64,000 nucleotides of DNA from Xenia sp. Carnegie-2017. Its lineage: Eukaryota > Cnidaria > Anthozoa > Malacalcyonacea > Xeniidae. The notes under the pieces were generated by a model, which saw only the letters and a list, made by a program, of their open reading frames with translations, was not told the origin of the DNA and did not search any database. Position numbers and translations under genes: made by a program. Below, piece by piece: positions 49,101 to 58,311 of the stretch; positions within the stretch are counted from its first letter, which is position 1, and each line of letters starts with the position of its first letter. Location: NCBI RefSeq assembly GCF_021976095.1, contig NW_025813482.1:5741356-5805355 (forward strand), written 5' to 3'.

Positions 49101-50200
49101 AAAAAACAATGGACAATTTACTTCTAAGACACAACAAATATATATATATTTCTCCTATAGCATGTACACGTCGTCTAGACCTGCCCAGATGGTTATATTG
49201 CTTAAAAAATCTGTATAATCTAAAAGCTTGAGCAAAATATCTTTTCGACGATTTTAAGCATTAACGTCAGTCATAAATCATTGAAGGATGTCCGTTACAA
49301 GAGCAACAATCGATGATTGATGCTTATTTGTTAGAAGAATTAGAAATGCAATGCCTACTTTGGTTTTATTTTTACCATGCACCATGATATTTGCTCTTTT
49401 TAAAAGCTTTGCTTTTACTAAACTTCTCAATTAACGTGTCTTCATCTTAAAGTGTTAATAAGAATTAAGAAATATGTATCCTCAACCTGTTTCGGTAAGT
49501 AATCTCATGAGAGAAATTAAAATGACAACAAATCTCAGTATATCCTGCAATAACTGCGACATAATTACGATAATTATAAGATACAATTCCTAGACTCTAC
49601 TGTCTGTTGTTACCTGTTACCAAAAGTTGTTTGTAAAAGAGTGGCTATACCACTCACGAAGAATATGGTAGATATCAGCTTTCCGACAACCACATCATCC
49701 GTAACACATAATGCTGGTGCAATGATGATTGGAACCGCTAAGGTTGCCCCAAACATTGTAAGATAGTGCTGCCAGTAACGATAAAATGCATACAATTAAT
49801 CACACATGTGGTTGGCTTCCGGATAAAATACAACAGATCTTTGCAAAATAATGTATTGTAAAGCAAAGTCATTTTGATATAACCCAATTATACATTTTTG
49901 AAATAGAAAACTATATGATACACTTTTCAGTAAACTTGTCTCGCTTTAATTGGGACCCACGCATATTTTCATTCAAGTACAAGCTTTGTGAGTTTGACAT
50001 GCTTTGTGAGTTCGACAAGCTCGTTCCCAAAATAAGCGCATGATTAACTCAACGTTTATAATTATGTTCACGTTTCTTACCTGAAATCCCAAAAACAAAG
50101 CGAGATACCATGGCGGCGTTTCATCAATTCTATAGTTCAATGTAATAGTATCAACATCAGAAGTTTTGCTCTCTTGTTTGCGTTTATCTTTTGTCATCAT
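34130..50200 (-). CDS. SLC23 nucleobase/ascorbate transporter, paralogue C (11 exons, 565 aa)
   Basis: Exons: 50081-50200, 49614-49768, 38060-38154, 37672-37736, 36585-36741, 36468-36492, 35758-35878, 35456-35597, 35087-35340, 34715-34988, 34130-34419; total 566 codons with all phases consistent. Motifs are as in B, including W-Q-H-Y-L-T-M-F-G and [11 protein letters not shown]. Intron 2 is about 11.5 kb because it carries a four-level transposon nest, yet every exon is open and all splice sites are intact. The C-terminus stops a few residues early (…N-M-A-E-R-S, then TAG) where B continues [14 protein letters not shown]/Pao element begins 70 bp upstream of the ATG, just beyond a likely 5'UTR acceptor. 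Confidence 0.88.
36200..36312. repeat. Minisatellite in SLC23-C intron 6 (about 3.3 units)
   Basis: The same ~34-bp GCTGAAATGAAACCCCCC/ACTCTTAAAGTG unit as in SLC23-B at 19506-19587, with one additional unit. Confidence 0.75.
38494..38670. repeat. Short tandem repeat block in SLC23-C intron 2
   Basis: Units of ATTCATTGGTGGTGAC and related words; one unit longer than the homologous block at 22068-22203. Confidence 0.6.
38930..39175. repeat. Subterminal repeats of the Tc1-like element (about 11 units)
   Basis: About 21-bp units of GTTGTG(T/A)ACTTGAGTACTGAA. Related inverted units lie at 39985-40060. The array is open in several frames and gives repetitive artefact ORFs. Confidence 0.9.
39227..39830 (+). 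pseudogene. Tc1-like transposase remnant (paired-type HTH plus start of the DDE domain)
   Basis: From the ATG at 39227: [12 protein letters not shown], then a paired-like HTH ([18 protein letters not shown]) with a second HTH ([10 protein letters not shown]). The frame stops at 39724. In another frame it resumes [18 protein letters not shown], the first catalytic D of the IS630/Tc1 group, then [13 protein letters not shown]. The later D and D/E residues are missing, because the right arm's inverted repeat follows. It is non-functional: one frameshift and a 3' truncation. Confidence 0.75.
40118..40330. repeat. Left subterminal array of IS3EU-like no. 1 (9 units)
   Basis: Units TCACGGCAACATTTGAA with variable spacers (ATACAAAAATC or AAAC). 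Opposite orientation to the right array, as expected for inverted ends. Confidence 0.92.
40541..40840 (+). pseudogene. Harbinger transposase N-terminal remnant (part A)
   Basis: [19 protein letters not shown] parallels [15 protein letters not shown] in the complete gene at 43366. Frameshifts follow after about 45 codons (text equivalent to P-L-Y-R-S-C-R-R is read in another frame), and the sequence ends near 40840. A relic. Confidence 0.85.
40855..41500. repeat. Large imperfect palindrome at the Harbinger A/B junction
   Basis: Sequence about 310 bp on each side of 41168 is inverted: CAAGTGTATTTTGTTAAACT at left, and its inverse near 41500. Many TCGAATATGCGAC/GTCGCATATTCGA words lie between. 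Created by the head-to-head arrangement of the two element ends. Confidence 0.8.
42053..43366 (-). pseudogene. PIF/Harbinger transposase (DDE_Tnp_4), one in-frame TAG
   Basis: Starts M-A-D-R-K-M-L at 43366; 437 codons if one TAG at 42566-42568 is read through (Q-S-T-N-L-stop-N-S-I-Q-E-G). It has the Harbinger order: [12 protein letters not shown], then [12 protein letters not shown]. Catalytic residues are in A-A-L-D-G-C-H-I-P (D), L-A-D-S-A-F-P-L (D) and [11 protein letters not shown] (E), with N-A/S-H-D-A between. All three are present, so inactivation is recent or the stop is a polymorphism. No Myb-like partner gene is seen in this copy, so transposition would have needed it from elsewhere. 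Confidence 0.85.
43445..44385. mobile_element. 941-bp hAT-type MITE inside the Harbinger element
   Basis: The ends CAGTGAACTC and GAGTTCACTG, with a perfect 8-bp duplication ATTAAATT (43437-43444 and 44386-44393). Part A of the dimer gives the uninterrupted sequence. Subterminal GGAATGATAAC/GTTATCATTCC words are inverted. It has a (TA)n run near 43458-43470 and no supported gene. Confidence 0.9.
44496..45542 (+). CDS. IS3EU-like no. 1 transposase (integrase-type DDE)
   Basis: The main open frame is 44523-45542. It starts in acidic text (E-E-Y-D-V-D-D-H) and the first in-frame ATG is at 44661. Homology with element no. 2 begins upstream of that ATG (E-E-E-I-I-R-Y-Y-F), so I place the exon start near 44496, after a TTATAG acceptor; an ATG at 44509 is out of frame. 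The N-terminal HTH has [16 protein letters not shown]. The catalytic core has W-H-C-D-G-Y-D-K-L (D), I-T-D-L-G-T-E-N-G (D) and N-Q-R-I-E-G-W-W (E), with 33 residues between second D and E. The core is open and all three acidic residues are present. A 5' exon may have been displaced by the Harbinger insertion that ends 6 bp upstream. Confidence 0.82.
45929..47993 (-). pseudogene. Zinc-ribbon/HECT ubiquitin ligase-like gene of IS3EU-like no. 1 (two frame breaks)
   Basis: Minus-strand text starts after a TTTAG acceptor near 47993: F-C-A-V-C … Y-C-W-K-C, a four-cysteine zinc ribbon, then a Ser/Pro-rich linker and F-E-Q-F-L-K-K-K. A compact basic segment (47379-47765) may be ubiquitin-like in fold (a guess). 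Next, from 47397, comes an acidic Ser/Thr region and then a HECT N-lobe-like part: [13 protein letters not shown], then G-G-P-P-P-C-F-L. The C-lobe-like end (46471-45929) has [11 protein letters not shown], where the C aligns with the T-S-T-C cysteine of element no. 2. Frame changes occur near 47390 and at the A-run near 46492. They could be real lesions, or one could be an unseen small intron. It converges on the transposase. Confidence 0.75.
48250..48812. repeat. Right subterminal array of IS3EU-like no. 1 (24 units)
   Basis: Units CAAATGTTGCCGTGAG separated by TTTT or ATTTTTGTATT spacers; the same motif as the left array but inverted. Confidence 0.93.
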
Positions 50201-50269
50201 TTTGATTTTCTATTCGATGCAAGGTAGTTATATGGCTAAAGTAAATCCTAAATTTGAGAATTATAAAGT

Positions 50270-50349
50270 TGTCAGAGACTCGCCCTCTTTTATATGAGTA
50301 GTTGTAACAAACACTTGAGCGCACCAATAGTAAGCAAGGAAAATTATGG
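50270..50349 (+). repeat. Partial 5' LTR of the Pao element
   Basis: About 80 bp match the start of the 3' LTR (to …GCAAGGAAAAT), after which an unrelated repeat begins. The rest of the LTR and the expected primer-binding site are absent. Confidence 0.85.
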
Positions 50350-50660
50350 CGCGCCAAGATGGACAATATTACCAAAATCGAAAATATTTACAACGAAACA
50401 CATTATCGTATATCGAAAATAATATACTGGCAACTTTTTCAATATTTGTAAAACGAAACGCAAAAATATAAAAGAAAACAAAAATTCGTTTACCATAATT
50501 TATATATACACAACGAAATTTATTTTTCAAATTATGAAAATTATTTTTATAAAACGAAACTCATTTATATAAAACGAAATTGACATTCATAAAACGACAT
50601 TTTCTTCGAACAAACAAAATTTTTTACCGCGCCCTGCCACTGACATCAAAGAAAAAACGA
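50350..50660 (-). repeat. AT-rich repeat replacing the Pao 5' LTR
   Basis: Inverted match to 22700-23011 in SLC23-B intron 2: ATGGCGCGCC, ATGGACAATATTACC, repeated AAAACGAAA words, and G-C-G-C-C-C-T-G-C-C-A-C-T-G at the far end. It was inserted into, or joined to, the LTR. Confidence 0.75.
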
Positions 50661-50861
50661 TGTTTTATTTCGCGTTCCGTGAACACTGTCGATGACTCGT
50701 TATCTTGTTCCTTCCATCCTTTCTGTCTGCCTGTCCCTTCCATATTAAATATGGCAGAATATCGGGATATTGTGGAATTCTTAGCGAGAGGCTTTAGTTT
50801 ATTTGATGAACTACATCGAAACATTGTTACGAAAGATAATGTTACGGCTGAGGTGATAATA

Positions 50862-50985
50862 GGGAGCTTTAGCAAAGGCTACGAGTACGACTACGAGTAC
50901 TAATTACATCATTTTGGCGCGAAAACATTGTTGCGACAACAACAACAGGTAGCCGTCATCAATCTGAAGACGGGATATTTGGCTG
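50862..50985. mobile_element. Fragment of the GGGAG(T/C)TTTAGCA MITE
   Basis: Starts GGGAGCTTTAGCA at a TA and matches about 120 bp of one end of the element at 54527-55153 (C-G-A-G-T-A-C-G-A-C-T-A-C-G-A-G, then GGCGCGAAAACATTGTTGCG). The other end is missing. Confidence 0.7.
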
Positions 50986-51447
50986 TGGTTTAGTTCAATC
51001 TAAGGCACAATTTTAACGGGATATTGGTGCGTGGAGTGAATATAATATCGATGATGACCGATTTGACTGGCAAATTCAAAGCATTAAACTTTGCCATAAG
51101 AAAATCAACCGAAGTAATGATTCTACGAAAGTAGAGGTTTTAACGCGACAAATCAGTTCGGTAACGAATCGGATAAAAACAGTGTGCGATTTAAAAGATG
51201 AAGTCGAGGAGATTAAGGGCCTGTTCACACTTAGCTCACTTTAAGATCGATCCGAGAAGATCGATCTCAGATCGATCTTTTGAATGACCAAGCTCAATTT
51301 TGTGAGCGTTCACACTTGACTGACGCCACACGTAAACCGAGCTAGTTTCCTTGACAACAAAGTGTAATATTTATATTATTGCAATCAAATATGGCGGACG
51401 AAGTGATCGCAACCATTTTCAATATTACATCTGAATAACACAAAAAG

Positions 51448-51850
51448 ATGCGAATGCGTCGTGTAAGAAGAAAGAAATATTTTTTGAAACTGAGAAAGCA
51501 GCGAAGTAAAAGAAGGGATGGCCACTTTTATTTTTGGTTTATTGGCGCTCTAGGAAATAAATTAATGAGTGAAAGACGTTTCTGGGTGGATGCAAGCAAA
51601 GGCACCGGTTTGCTCTGGGAAAAACTATCGATAGGTGGAAAGATGATGGGTTGTGGCTAGAAAATTTTCGTATGTCTAAGGGAACATTCGATTTCATTTG
51701 CGACAAGATTAATGACACTCTTGCGAGAAGATACAAATTTCAGAAAGGCTATCCCTGTGCCAAAATAAGTAGGAATTTGTCTTTGGCATTTGGCAAAAAA
51801 ACCACTCGATATCAACTCATCCACGATAACTTACCATCATCATCATGCCC
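51448..51850 (+). pseudogene. Harbinger transposase fragment
   Basis: Text R-R-F-W-V-D-A-S-K at 51570 is followed, one frame over, by N-F-R-M-S-K-G-T-F-D-F-I-C. Next comes Y-P-C-A-K-I-S (51651-51780), the N-terminal region of DDE_Tnp_4 transposases. The catalytic part is deleted, and a frame break lies near 51640. Confidence 0.7.
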
Positions 51851-51964
51851 GTTAATGCTTTTTATTTCAGCTTCAGCTGATGAACACGTTGATTTATCAG
51901 ATGTATCGATGACGTTTTTTAGACCCCTTGCTTCTGGTCTGTCACCCAAGAAACTGTCCATAAC

Positions 51965-52233
51965 GTTAAAGATTTAGGTTCCTTGCCTCTCCCAGCTCCT
52001 GATCGTGATAATGTGTCTTTGAACTTTTTGTATTCAGATTTCATATGCTTAAATTTAGTTCTACATTGCGTCCAATCACGATCTTTCCCTTTTTTTTATT
52101 GTAATGCTGATTTTTTTATAAATATCAGCGTTTTTGTGGGTACCTTTAAATTTTGTTGAATTTCTTCTGTACCGTACGCTGAGAAGAGGGCTAAACAGTC
52201 TTTTTCTGACCAAACCTCTCGTTTTTGCGCCAT
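51965..52233 (-). pseudogene. Harbinger Myb/SANT-like DNA-binding gene remnant
   Basis: From the ATG at 52233: M-A-Q-K-R-E-V-W-S-E-K-D, then (with a frame break) A-D-I-Y-K-K-I-S and D-W-T-Q-C-R-T-K-F-K-H-M-K-S-E-Y-K-K-F. These are the tryptophans and the C-R-T-K-x-K motif of the Myb_DNA-bind_4-type partner protein of Harbinger elements. Confidence 0.7.
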
Positions 52234-53469
52234 TTTCCAAGCTTTTTTCTCTGTTTTGATTTTAAATTTTGGGGAAAATGTCTGCGTTTTTGCGGAAACG
52301 ACATGGGAGCGAAACTGGTTCTATCGAAATAAGCTCACTTACGTTCACATATAAACCGGATCGATCTCAGATCGATCTCAGACCACCTTTCGAAGCGAGC
52401 TGACTGAGATCGATCTCAAATTTTAGCGAAGGTTCACACTTAGCTCGCTTTACGTTAGATCGATCTCAGATCGATCTAAACGACCAGTGTGAACAGGCCC
52501 TAAGTTTACCAATGGCGAATCTGAGGAAGACGTCCAATCGTGGGCTCGAGAAATTGAATTGAAAATTACCGAAGCTGACAGCAAATTGAGTGAATTACGA
52601 GAACGAATAAATTATATCGAAGGAAATCAAAAAGCTGAAGCTCAAGAAACAGCACGGGCTGCTACGGAAGTTGACAGACAAAAGCCACTAGAATTTGAGA
52701 AACGAAAACTCGAGCTCGAACAGGCAGCAAAAGAAGAAGAGCGTAAGCGAGAACTGCAATACAAATCGGAGTTATTAAACCAACAACTAGAGCATCAAAA
52801 AGCGGTAGAGAAGTCGGTGAAAAGATCCGAACAAAATGCGAGTATTAAATTACCAAAACTTCCTGTAACAAAATTTGACGGGAATTATGCAAACTGGCTT
52901 CCGTTTTGGAACACGTTTCAAGCAGAGGTAGATAAATCTGACGTACCCCCTGTTACTAAGTTTGCGTACCTGAAAGAATGGTTAGAACTGAAAGTTAGAA
53001 TGGAAATCGAAGGATTACCTTTTACAACAGAAGGATATCAAAGAGCAAAGAATGTACTCGAAAGTGAATATGGGAAAACCAGTGAGATCGTTAACACACA
53101 TGTTCAAAACATCATGGGACTGCCAACAATTTTGGACGGGAACTCTGCTAAAGTGAAAGAATTTTATAAGACTCTCCTATAAGAGAGTGGAAGTTCTAAG
53201 AAAACTCGGAAACCTTTACTTGTAGCAGGCAGTGAGCGACGTAAGCGAAGGTGTGCTTATTGTAATGCTGAAAATCACAGCGCTGTTGATTGTACGGTTG
53301 TAACCGACATCGATAAATGGAAGAAATTATTAGCTGAGAAAAACTTTGCAATTGCACGGGGACAAAACATCGCGCAGCTGACTGTAAGAGTTCTCATAGG
53401 TGTTCAAAGTGCAATGGTAAACATCATTCGTCAATATGCACAAAGAAAGATTAGCTTTTAACGGCAGGT

Positions 53470-56400
53470 GATGGGCCAGCCGTATATCCAACCGTTGTGG
53501 TGAGTGTAGAAGGAATAAAGTGTCGTGCGCTTCTAGATACAGGCTCTGGTAATTCTTATGCATCGGCAGCCTTGTTAGACTTACTTCCAAAGCGATCTTA
53601 TAGAAAGGAAACACGACGTGTCGAAATGATGCTCACCTCAGTTACCAAGGAAATGGAACTGTCAACCATACGTGTAAAGGATGTCAAAGGGGAATTTCAA
53701 ATGGACGTGAACGTAACCAAAGTAAATAAGGGAGAACTACTGTTTGTGGACAACCCAAATTATAAGGCATTAGTAAGTTCTTATTCACATTTAGCGGGTG
53801 TGAAGATAGAAGACGATGATCAAAAACCAAGACTCCCTGTGCATTTAATCCTGGGAGCTACAGACTACATACGCATCAAGACGTCTGAGAAACCCCGCGT
53901 CGGAAAGGTGGGAGAACCTGTTGCTGAAAAAACCAAGTTTGGCTGGACTATATTGGCACAAGGCAAAGAACTAGACTACGCTGTTATGTTTCTTTCACAA
54001 ACAAGCCAAAGCGACTACGAAGAATTGTGTCGGTTAGATGTCCTGGGTTTGGCTGACAAACCTGAAAATGATCAACATGAAGTTTATGCTGAGTTTCAAG
54101 AGCAGCTTGTGCGAAGTGAAGAAGGGTGGTATGAAACCGGCCTTCCATGGAAGGGTAATCACCCACAACTACAAAGTAATTATAAAGGAAGTTTACGAAG
54201 ACTAGCAAACCTTCAACGCAGATTGCATCAGAAGGGGTTGACTAATTCTTATTCTGAAATCATTGAGCAGCAGAAAGTCGAAGGGATCGTTGAAGCTGCT
54301 AAACATGAAGCCCGAGGTTTTGAATTCTATATTCCGCATAAACCAGTGGTCAGAGAAAGAGCAGAAACCACAAAGGTTCGAATCGTGTACGATGCCTCTG
54401 CCAAAGCCAATAATGAAGCTCCAAGTCTGAACCAGTGTTTAAACCCAGGCCCTCCACTACAGAACAATCTTTGGAACATTTTAGTACGAATGAGATTTCA
54501 TCCTGTTGCACTGTCAGGAGATATTAGGGAGTTTTAGCAAGAGTACGACTACGAGAACGAGTACGAAATTTGACCGTGTAACGGAATGGCACGAGGAAGG
54601 TTGTTGTCGTTGTCCCTTCGTCAAAATTTTGCTTTAGTTGTAAACAACAGAACGAGCTTTTTATTGTGTAAAACACCGACGTTTGCAAAGCAGCTACGGC
54701 TCTATTTGTCAATAATGATATCAAAGAATCGATAATACTGGTTTTGCGAGAATATAGGACTCTTTAGACTGAAAAATCTTCACTATTTTAAGTTTTATGT
54801 ACGATATATTTGTACTATTTTATTGTTTGTTTACCTTTCACTTTGCGTACGAAATACATGAAAGTTTTGCAGGTCATATTTTCCTTTTTAATGTACATCT
54901 GCGCTCAAAAAGGGTTCTATATTAAAGCCTGGATGCTCGAAAATAGTACTGTAAACTAATTTCTTACAGAATGAAGAAATATACCTACTTTCTTTGCTTA
55001 AAAAGACATCGTAGTCGCGACTGCGAATTTTTTACAAAACATCGTACTCAGATTGATGACGGCTACGTGTTTTTGTAGTCGCAACAATGTTTTCGCGCCA
55101 AAATGACGTAAATCGTACTCGTAGTCGTACTCGTTGGCTCTGCTAAAACTCCCTAATAAACAAGCGTTCCTGCAAGTTCGAATCAAGGAAGGTGACAGGG
55201 ATGCACTACGATTCCACTGGAGCCCAGATGCAGCTCGTGAAATTGAAACACTGAGGTTTACAAGAGCGTTGTTCGGGTTAACGTCATCGCCGTTTCTCCT
55301 TGGGGGAGTGATTGACCAACATCTCACCTGTTGGGAAAACCGCAGACCAGAAGTGGTAACTGAATTGCTCAAAAGCCTATATGTAGATGATCTAGTAAGT
55401 GGAACGACAACGGTAGCAAAAGCGCGCGAGTTGAAGAAAGAAGCAATAGAAATCTTTAACGATGCGACGTTTACTCTGCACAAATGGCACTCGAATAAGA
55501 AGGAGTTAGAAGACATGAATTGCATCACCGATGAAGAAACCTTTGCAAAGCAACAACTAGGAACACCTAGTGAGGAAGATGCGAGTATTCTGGGATTAGG
55601 TTGGTCAAAGAATAAGGACGAGATAAAGGTCATAGTTCCTTCAACTGTAGCTACTACAACAAAACGAGGAATTTTAAGCAAACTGGCTCAGATCTACGAT
55701 CAACTAGGGTTACTGTCGCCAAGAACGTTGCAGGGAAAATTAATATATCGTGAAGTGTGTGAGATGAAATTACCGTGGGATGCACTATTATCTGACGAAC
55801 AAAAGGCTAAATGGACGAACTGGGAAAAACAATTGCCAAACAATATTGCTGTACCTCGTTCAATCCACACCTTCCAAGAAGAGATCGACTCAATATCGCT
55901 GCATGCGTTTGGAGACGCGAGCGGGAAAGGAGTGGCATCAGTTGTTTATGCTGTTGTCAAGCAATCCTCTGGTTCAACACAAGGCATCATAACAGCAAAG
56001 GCCAGATTAGCCAAACAAGGAATAACAATCCCCAGGTTGGAGTTGGTCTCAGCGCACATGGCTTGTAACATTGTGGACAATGTACGGAAGGTCCTAAGTG
56101 AATTCCCAGTGGAAGGAACGTATGCCTGGCTCGACAGTACTGTGGCACTGCACTGGATCAAAGGAGGAGGAGAATACAAACAGTTTGTGGCCAACAGAGT
56201 CCAAAAGATCCAGTCCAAACAGGGTATCGAATGGCGATATGTACCAACCGATCGAAATCCTGCTGATGTGGGAAGTCGAGGTGGCACGGTGAAAGAAAAC
56301 AAGTTGTGGCTGAATGGACCACATTGGCTCCAAAACATTAATGAGTGGCCACAAGACATTGTAACTCAATCGACCAAAGAGAGTGAGAAGGAAGCAAAGG

Positions 56401-57946
56401 TCATAAATACAGTACTCGGCGTACCAATGGACAACTCGGATTGTTTTGATTACATCCTCGAGAAGTTTTCGTCTCTGAGGAAAGTTATGAGAGTGTGTGC
56501 TTGGATAAAGAGGTTTATCACAAATGCCAGACGTGTGAACAGCCGAGTAGTTGGACCATTAACAACTGATGACATTGAACGACAGTATAAATTCTGGGAG
56601 AAAAGAGTGCAGCAAAGTTGTGATTGTTTAGACGACAAAAGTCGACTTAATCTTCAAGAGGATCACGATGGTATCATGGAATGCAGAGGGCGGATTCATG
56701 GGCATTATCCCGTATACCTATCAGACAAACACCTATTCACAACCAAGCTTGTGGAAGATGCCCATCTTCAAACTCTCCACGGGGGAGTTGGGATGACCAT
56801 GGCTCGAGTTCGGGAGCGGTATTGGGTACCTCGACTAAGGCAATTAACACGTAGAATAATCAAAGCGTGCTATGGCTGTCGTCGTTTCCAAGCGAAAGCA
56901 GTGCAGCAACCACCCCCTGGATTGTTACCCCAAGATCGAACTGAAGGAAGTCGCCCGTTCGAAGCTGTTGGTGTTGATTTCGCCGGACCACTTAAATACA
57001 AAAGAAGAAAAGCTTATGTCTTACTTTATGCCTGCAGCCTAACGCGAGCTGTGTATCTCGAGTTGATGCCGAGTTCGGATACCCAACGCTTTATGGAAAG
57101 TTTCAAACAGTTCATAGCTAGGAAGGGAAGACCGAACAAGGTATACTCTGATAATGCGAAGACTTTTGTTGCAGCAGCAAAGTGGTTACGGGAGGCTCAG
57201 AGGGATGAACGGTTTAACGAGTTTCTCAGCAAGAATCAGGTGAAATGGCAGTTCAATCTAAGTCGTGCCCCGTGGTGGGGCGGTCAATTCGAGCGCCTAA
57301 TCGGATTGGTCAAACGGGCTCTTCATAAGACGATCGGAAATGGATTGCTGAATTGGGAAGAGTTAAAGGATGTTCTTTTGGATGTTGAAGTGTCTTTGAA
57401 CGATAGACCATTAAGTTGCATGGAGGATGATATTCAACTTCCAACATTGACCCCTAACTCCATGCTCTTCGTTGGTTGTACATTCGCACCAGAGCTGGAA
57501 GCACATCACATAGAAGAAAGGGACCAACGGAAACGGGCTAAGTATTTATTGAAATGCAAGCAAGCTATCTGGCGGAGATGGTCTAATGAGTATCTAAGAG
57601 GATTGCGTGAGCGTCACAACCAACAACACAAGCAAACAACATTTACTATGAAAAAGGGCGATGTTGTTATCATACGATCAGACGAGAGAAGTCGTAAATG
57701 GCCTCTTGGAATCGTGGAGGAGTTGTATAATGGGCGAGATGGTGTTGTTCGTGCCGTAAACTTCGTGCGGGGAAAACGTATTTGGAGAGAGCAGTGAACT
57801 ACCTTTACCCGCTAGAGCTATCATGCGACCGTGTTGAACCGATCCCCGTGCCATTGGATCCCAGAGCACCAGCGTTTAAACCTAAACTAGACGCCGCAGT
57901 AGCAGCAGAACAACGTATCCAGGAAGTAACGGATTTAGAAGTTTGA
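53470..57946 (+). pseudogene. Pao pol polyprotein (protease, RT, RNase H, integrase), interrupted
   Basis: Protease: R-A-L-L-D-T-G-S-G-N-S-Y. RT: G-L-P-W-K then R-I-V-Y-D-A-S-A, up to L-S-G-D-I at 54524. Here the 627-bp MITE splits the gene, and it resumes N-K-Q-A-F-L-Q-V-R-I at 55156. RT active site L-Y-V-D-D, Pao RNase H region (W-L-D-S-T-V-A-L-H-W-I, D-R-N-P-A-D-V), H2C2 zinc domain (H then C-Y-G-C-R-R), and integrase V-D-F-A-G (D), S-D-N-A-K (D), G-G-Q-F-E-R-L-I-G (E). A frame change near 57780 separates the final segment ending at 57946. All catalytic residues remain, so the element was recently active. Confidence 0.9.
54527..55153. mobile_element. 627-bp TA-target MITE inside the Pao reverse transcriptase
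   Basis: The ends GGGAGTTTTAGCA and TGCTAAAACTCCC are flanked by TA; excision restores …G-D-I-N-K-Q-A-F in frame. Subterminal GAGTACGACTACGAG repeats. No transposase, so it is probably driven by a Tc1/mariner-type or related enzyme. Confidence 0.85.
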
Positions 57947-58084
57947 AAGAGATTGGAAGAAGGACAGAAACTTTTGGAAATGAACAAACACTTTATTGAA
58001 CTTTATAAATTTTTGTTTTATTTACAGAAGGCAGTCTCTTAAAGGTTACATATACCTTATAAATCAAGGTATATGGGGGGAGAG

Positions 58085-58311
58085 TGTCAGAGACTCGCCT
58101 TCTTTTAGATGAGTAGTTGTAACAAACACTTGAGCGCACCAATAGTAAGCAAGGAAAATGGTGTGATATGCCAATTGCGATAGAAGGGAAAAACGTGTTA
58201 TTATTATTATCTTGTTGTTTTTGTGGCTGTGAAATAAAATATATCCTCATCAAAACCTGGTGTTGAAAAATTGTGAAGTGTTGGGAGAAACTTGGGAGGC
58301 GATCCCCAACA
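58085..58311 (+). repeat. 3' LTR of the Pao element (about 227 bp)
   Basis: Starts TGTCAGAGACTCGCC and ends GATCCCCAAC(A). It holds the only full-length copy of the LTR in the window, including AATAAAAT-like text near 58230. Followed by the host sequence shared with unit B. Confidence 0.9.

Larger units (their letters stand above)
51217..52500. mobile_element. PIF/Harbinger deletion derivative inside the Pao gag
   Basis: The ends GGGCCTGTTCACACT and AGTGTGAACAGGCCC are flanked by TAA (51214-51216 and 52501-52503); removing the element restores the gag frame exactly (…E-E-I-K-F-T-N-G). GATCGATCTCAGATCGATC words cluster near both ends. It keeps parts of both standard Harbinger genes: transposase 5' part on the plus strand and a Myb/SANT-like gene on the minus strand. 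Confidence 0.9.
50751..53182 (+). pseudogene. Pao gag-like region (interrupted)
   Basis: The ATG at 50751 starts M-A-E-Y-R-D-I-V-E-F-L-A-R-G-F. It is interrupted by a MITE fragment at 50862. Open text resumes near 50985 and runs to …D-E-V-E-E-I-K at 51216, where a Harbinger derivative (51217-52500) is inserted. It continues F-T-N-G-E-S-E-E-D at 52504 with a long charged coiled coil (E-F-E-K-R-K-L-E-L-E), then the DUF1759-type gag core (L-P-V-T-K-F-D-G-N-Y, then F-W-N-T-F). Stops at 53182. Zinc knuckles C-A-Y-C-N-A-E-N-H-S-A-V-D-C (53250s) and C-S-K-C-N-G-K-H-H follow in shifted frames. Several lesions make it non-functional. Confidence 0.8.
50270..58311 (+). mobile_element. BEL/Pao LTR retrotransposon with later insertions
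   Basis: Inserted into host sequence that is uninterrupted in unit B at about 24413-24417; the target duplication is AAGT or AAAGT (the boundary is ambiguous by one base). The 5' LTR begins TGTCAGAGACTCGCC; the 3' LTR runs from 58085 to 58310/58311 after the purine run ATGGGGGGAGAG. The coding order is gag, zinc knuckles, protease, RT, RNase H, integrase, which is the Pao order. The 5' LTR is only partial, and the coding region has insertions and frame breaks, so the element is defective. Confidence 0.92.

Noticed and set aside
54998-55681. 227-codon minus-strand ORF
   Set aside because: Spans the MITE end and the antisense of the Pao RT; no recognisable content.
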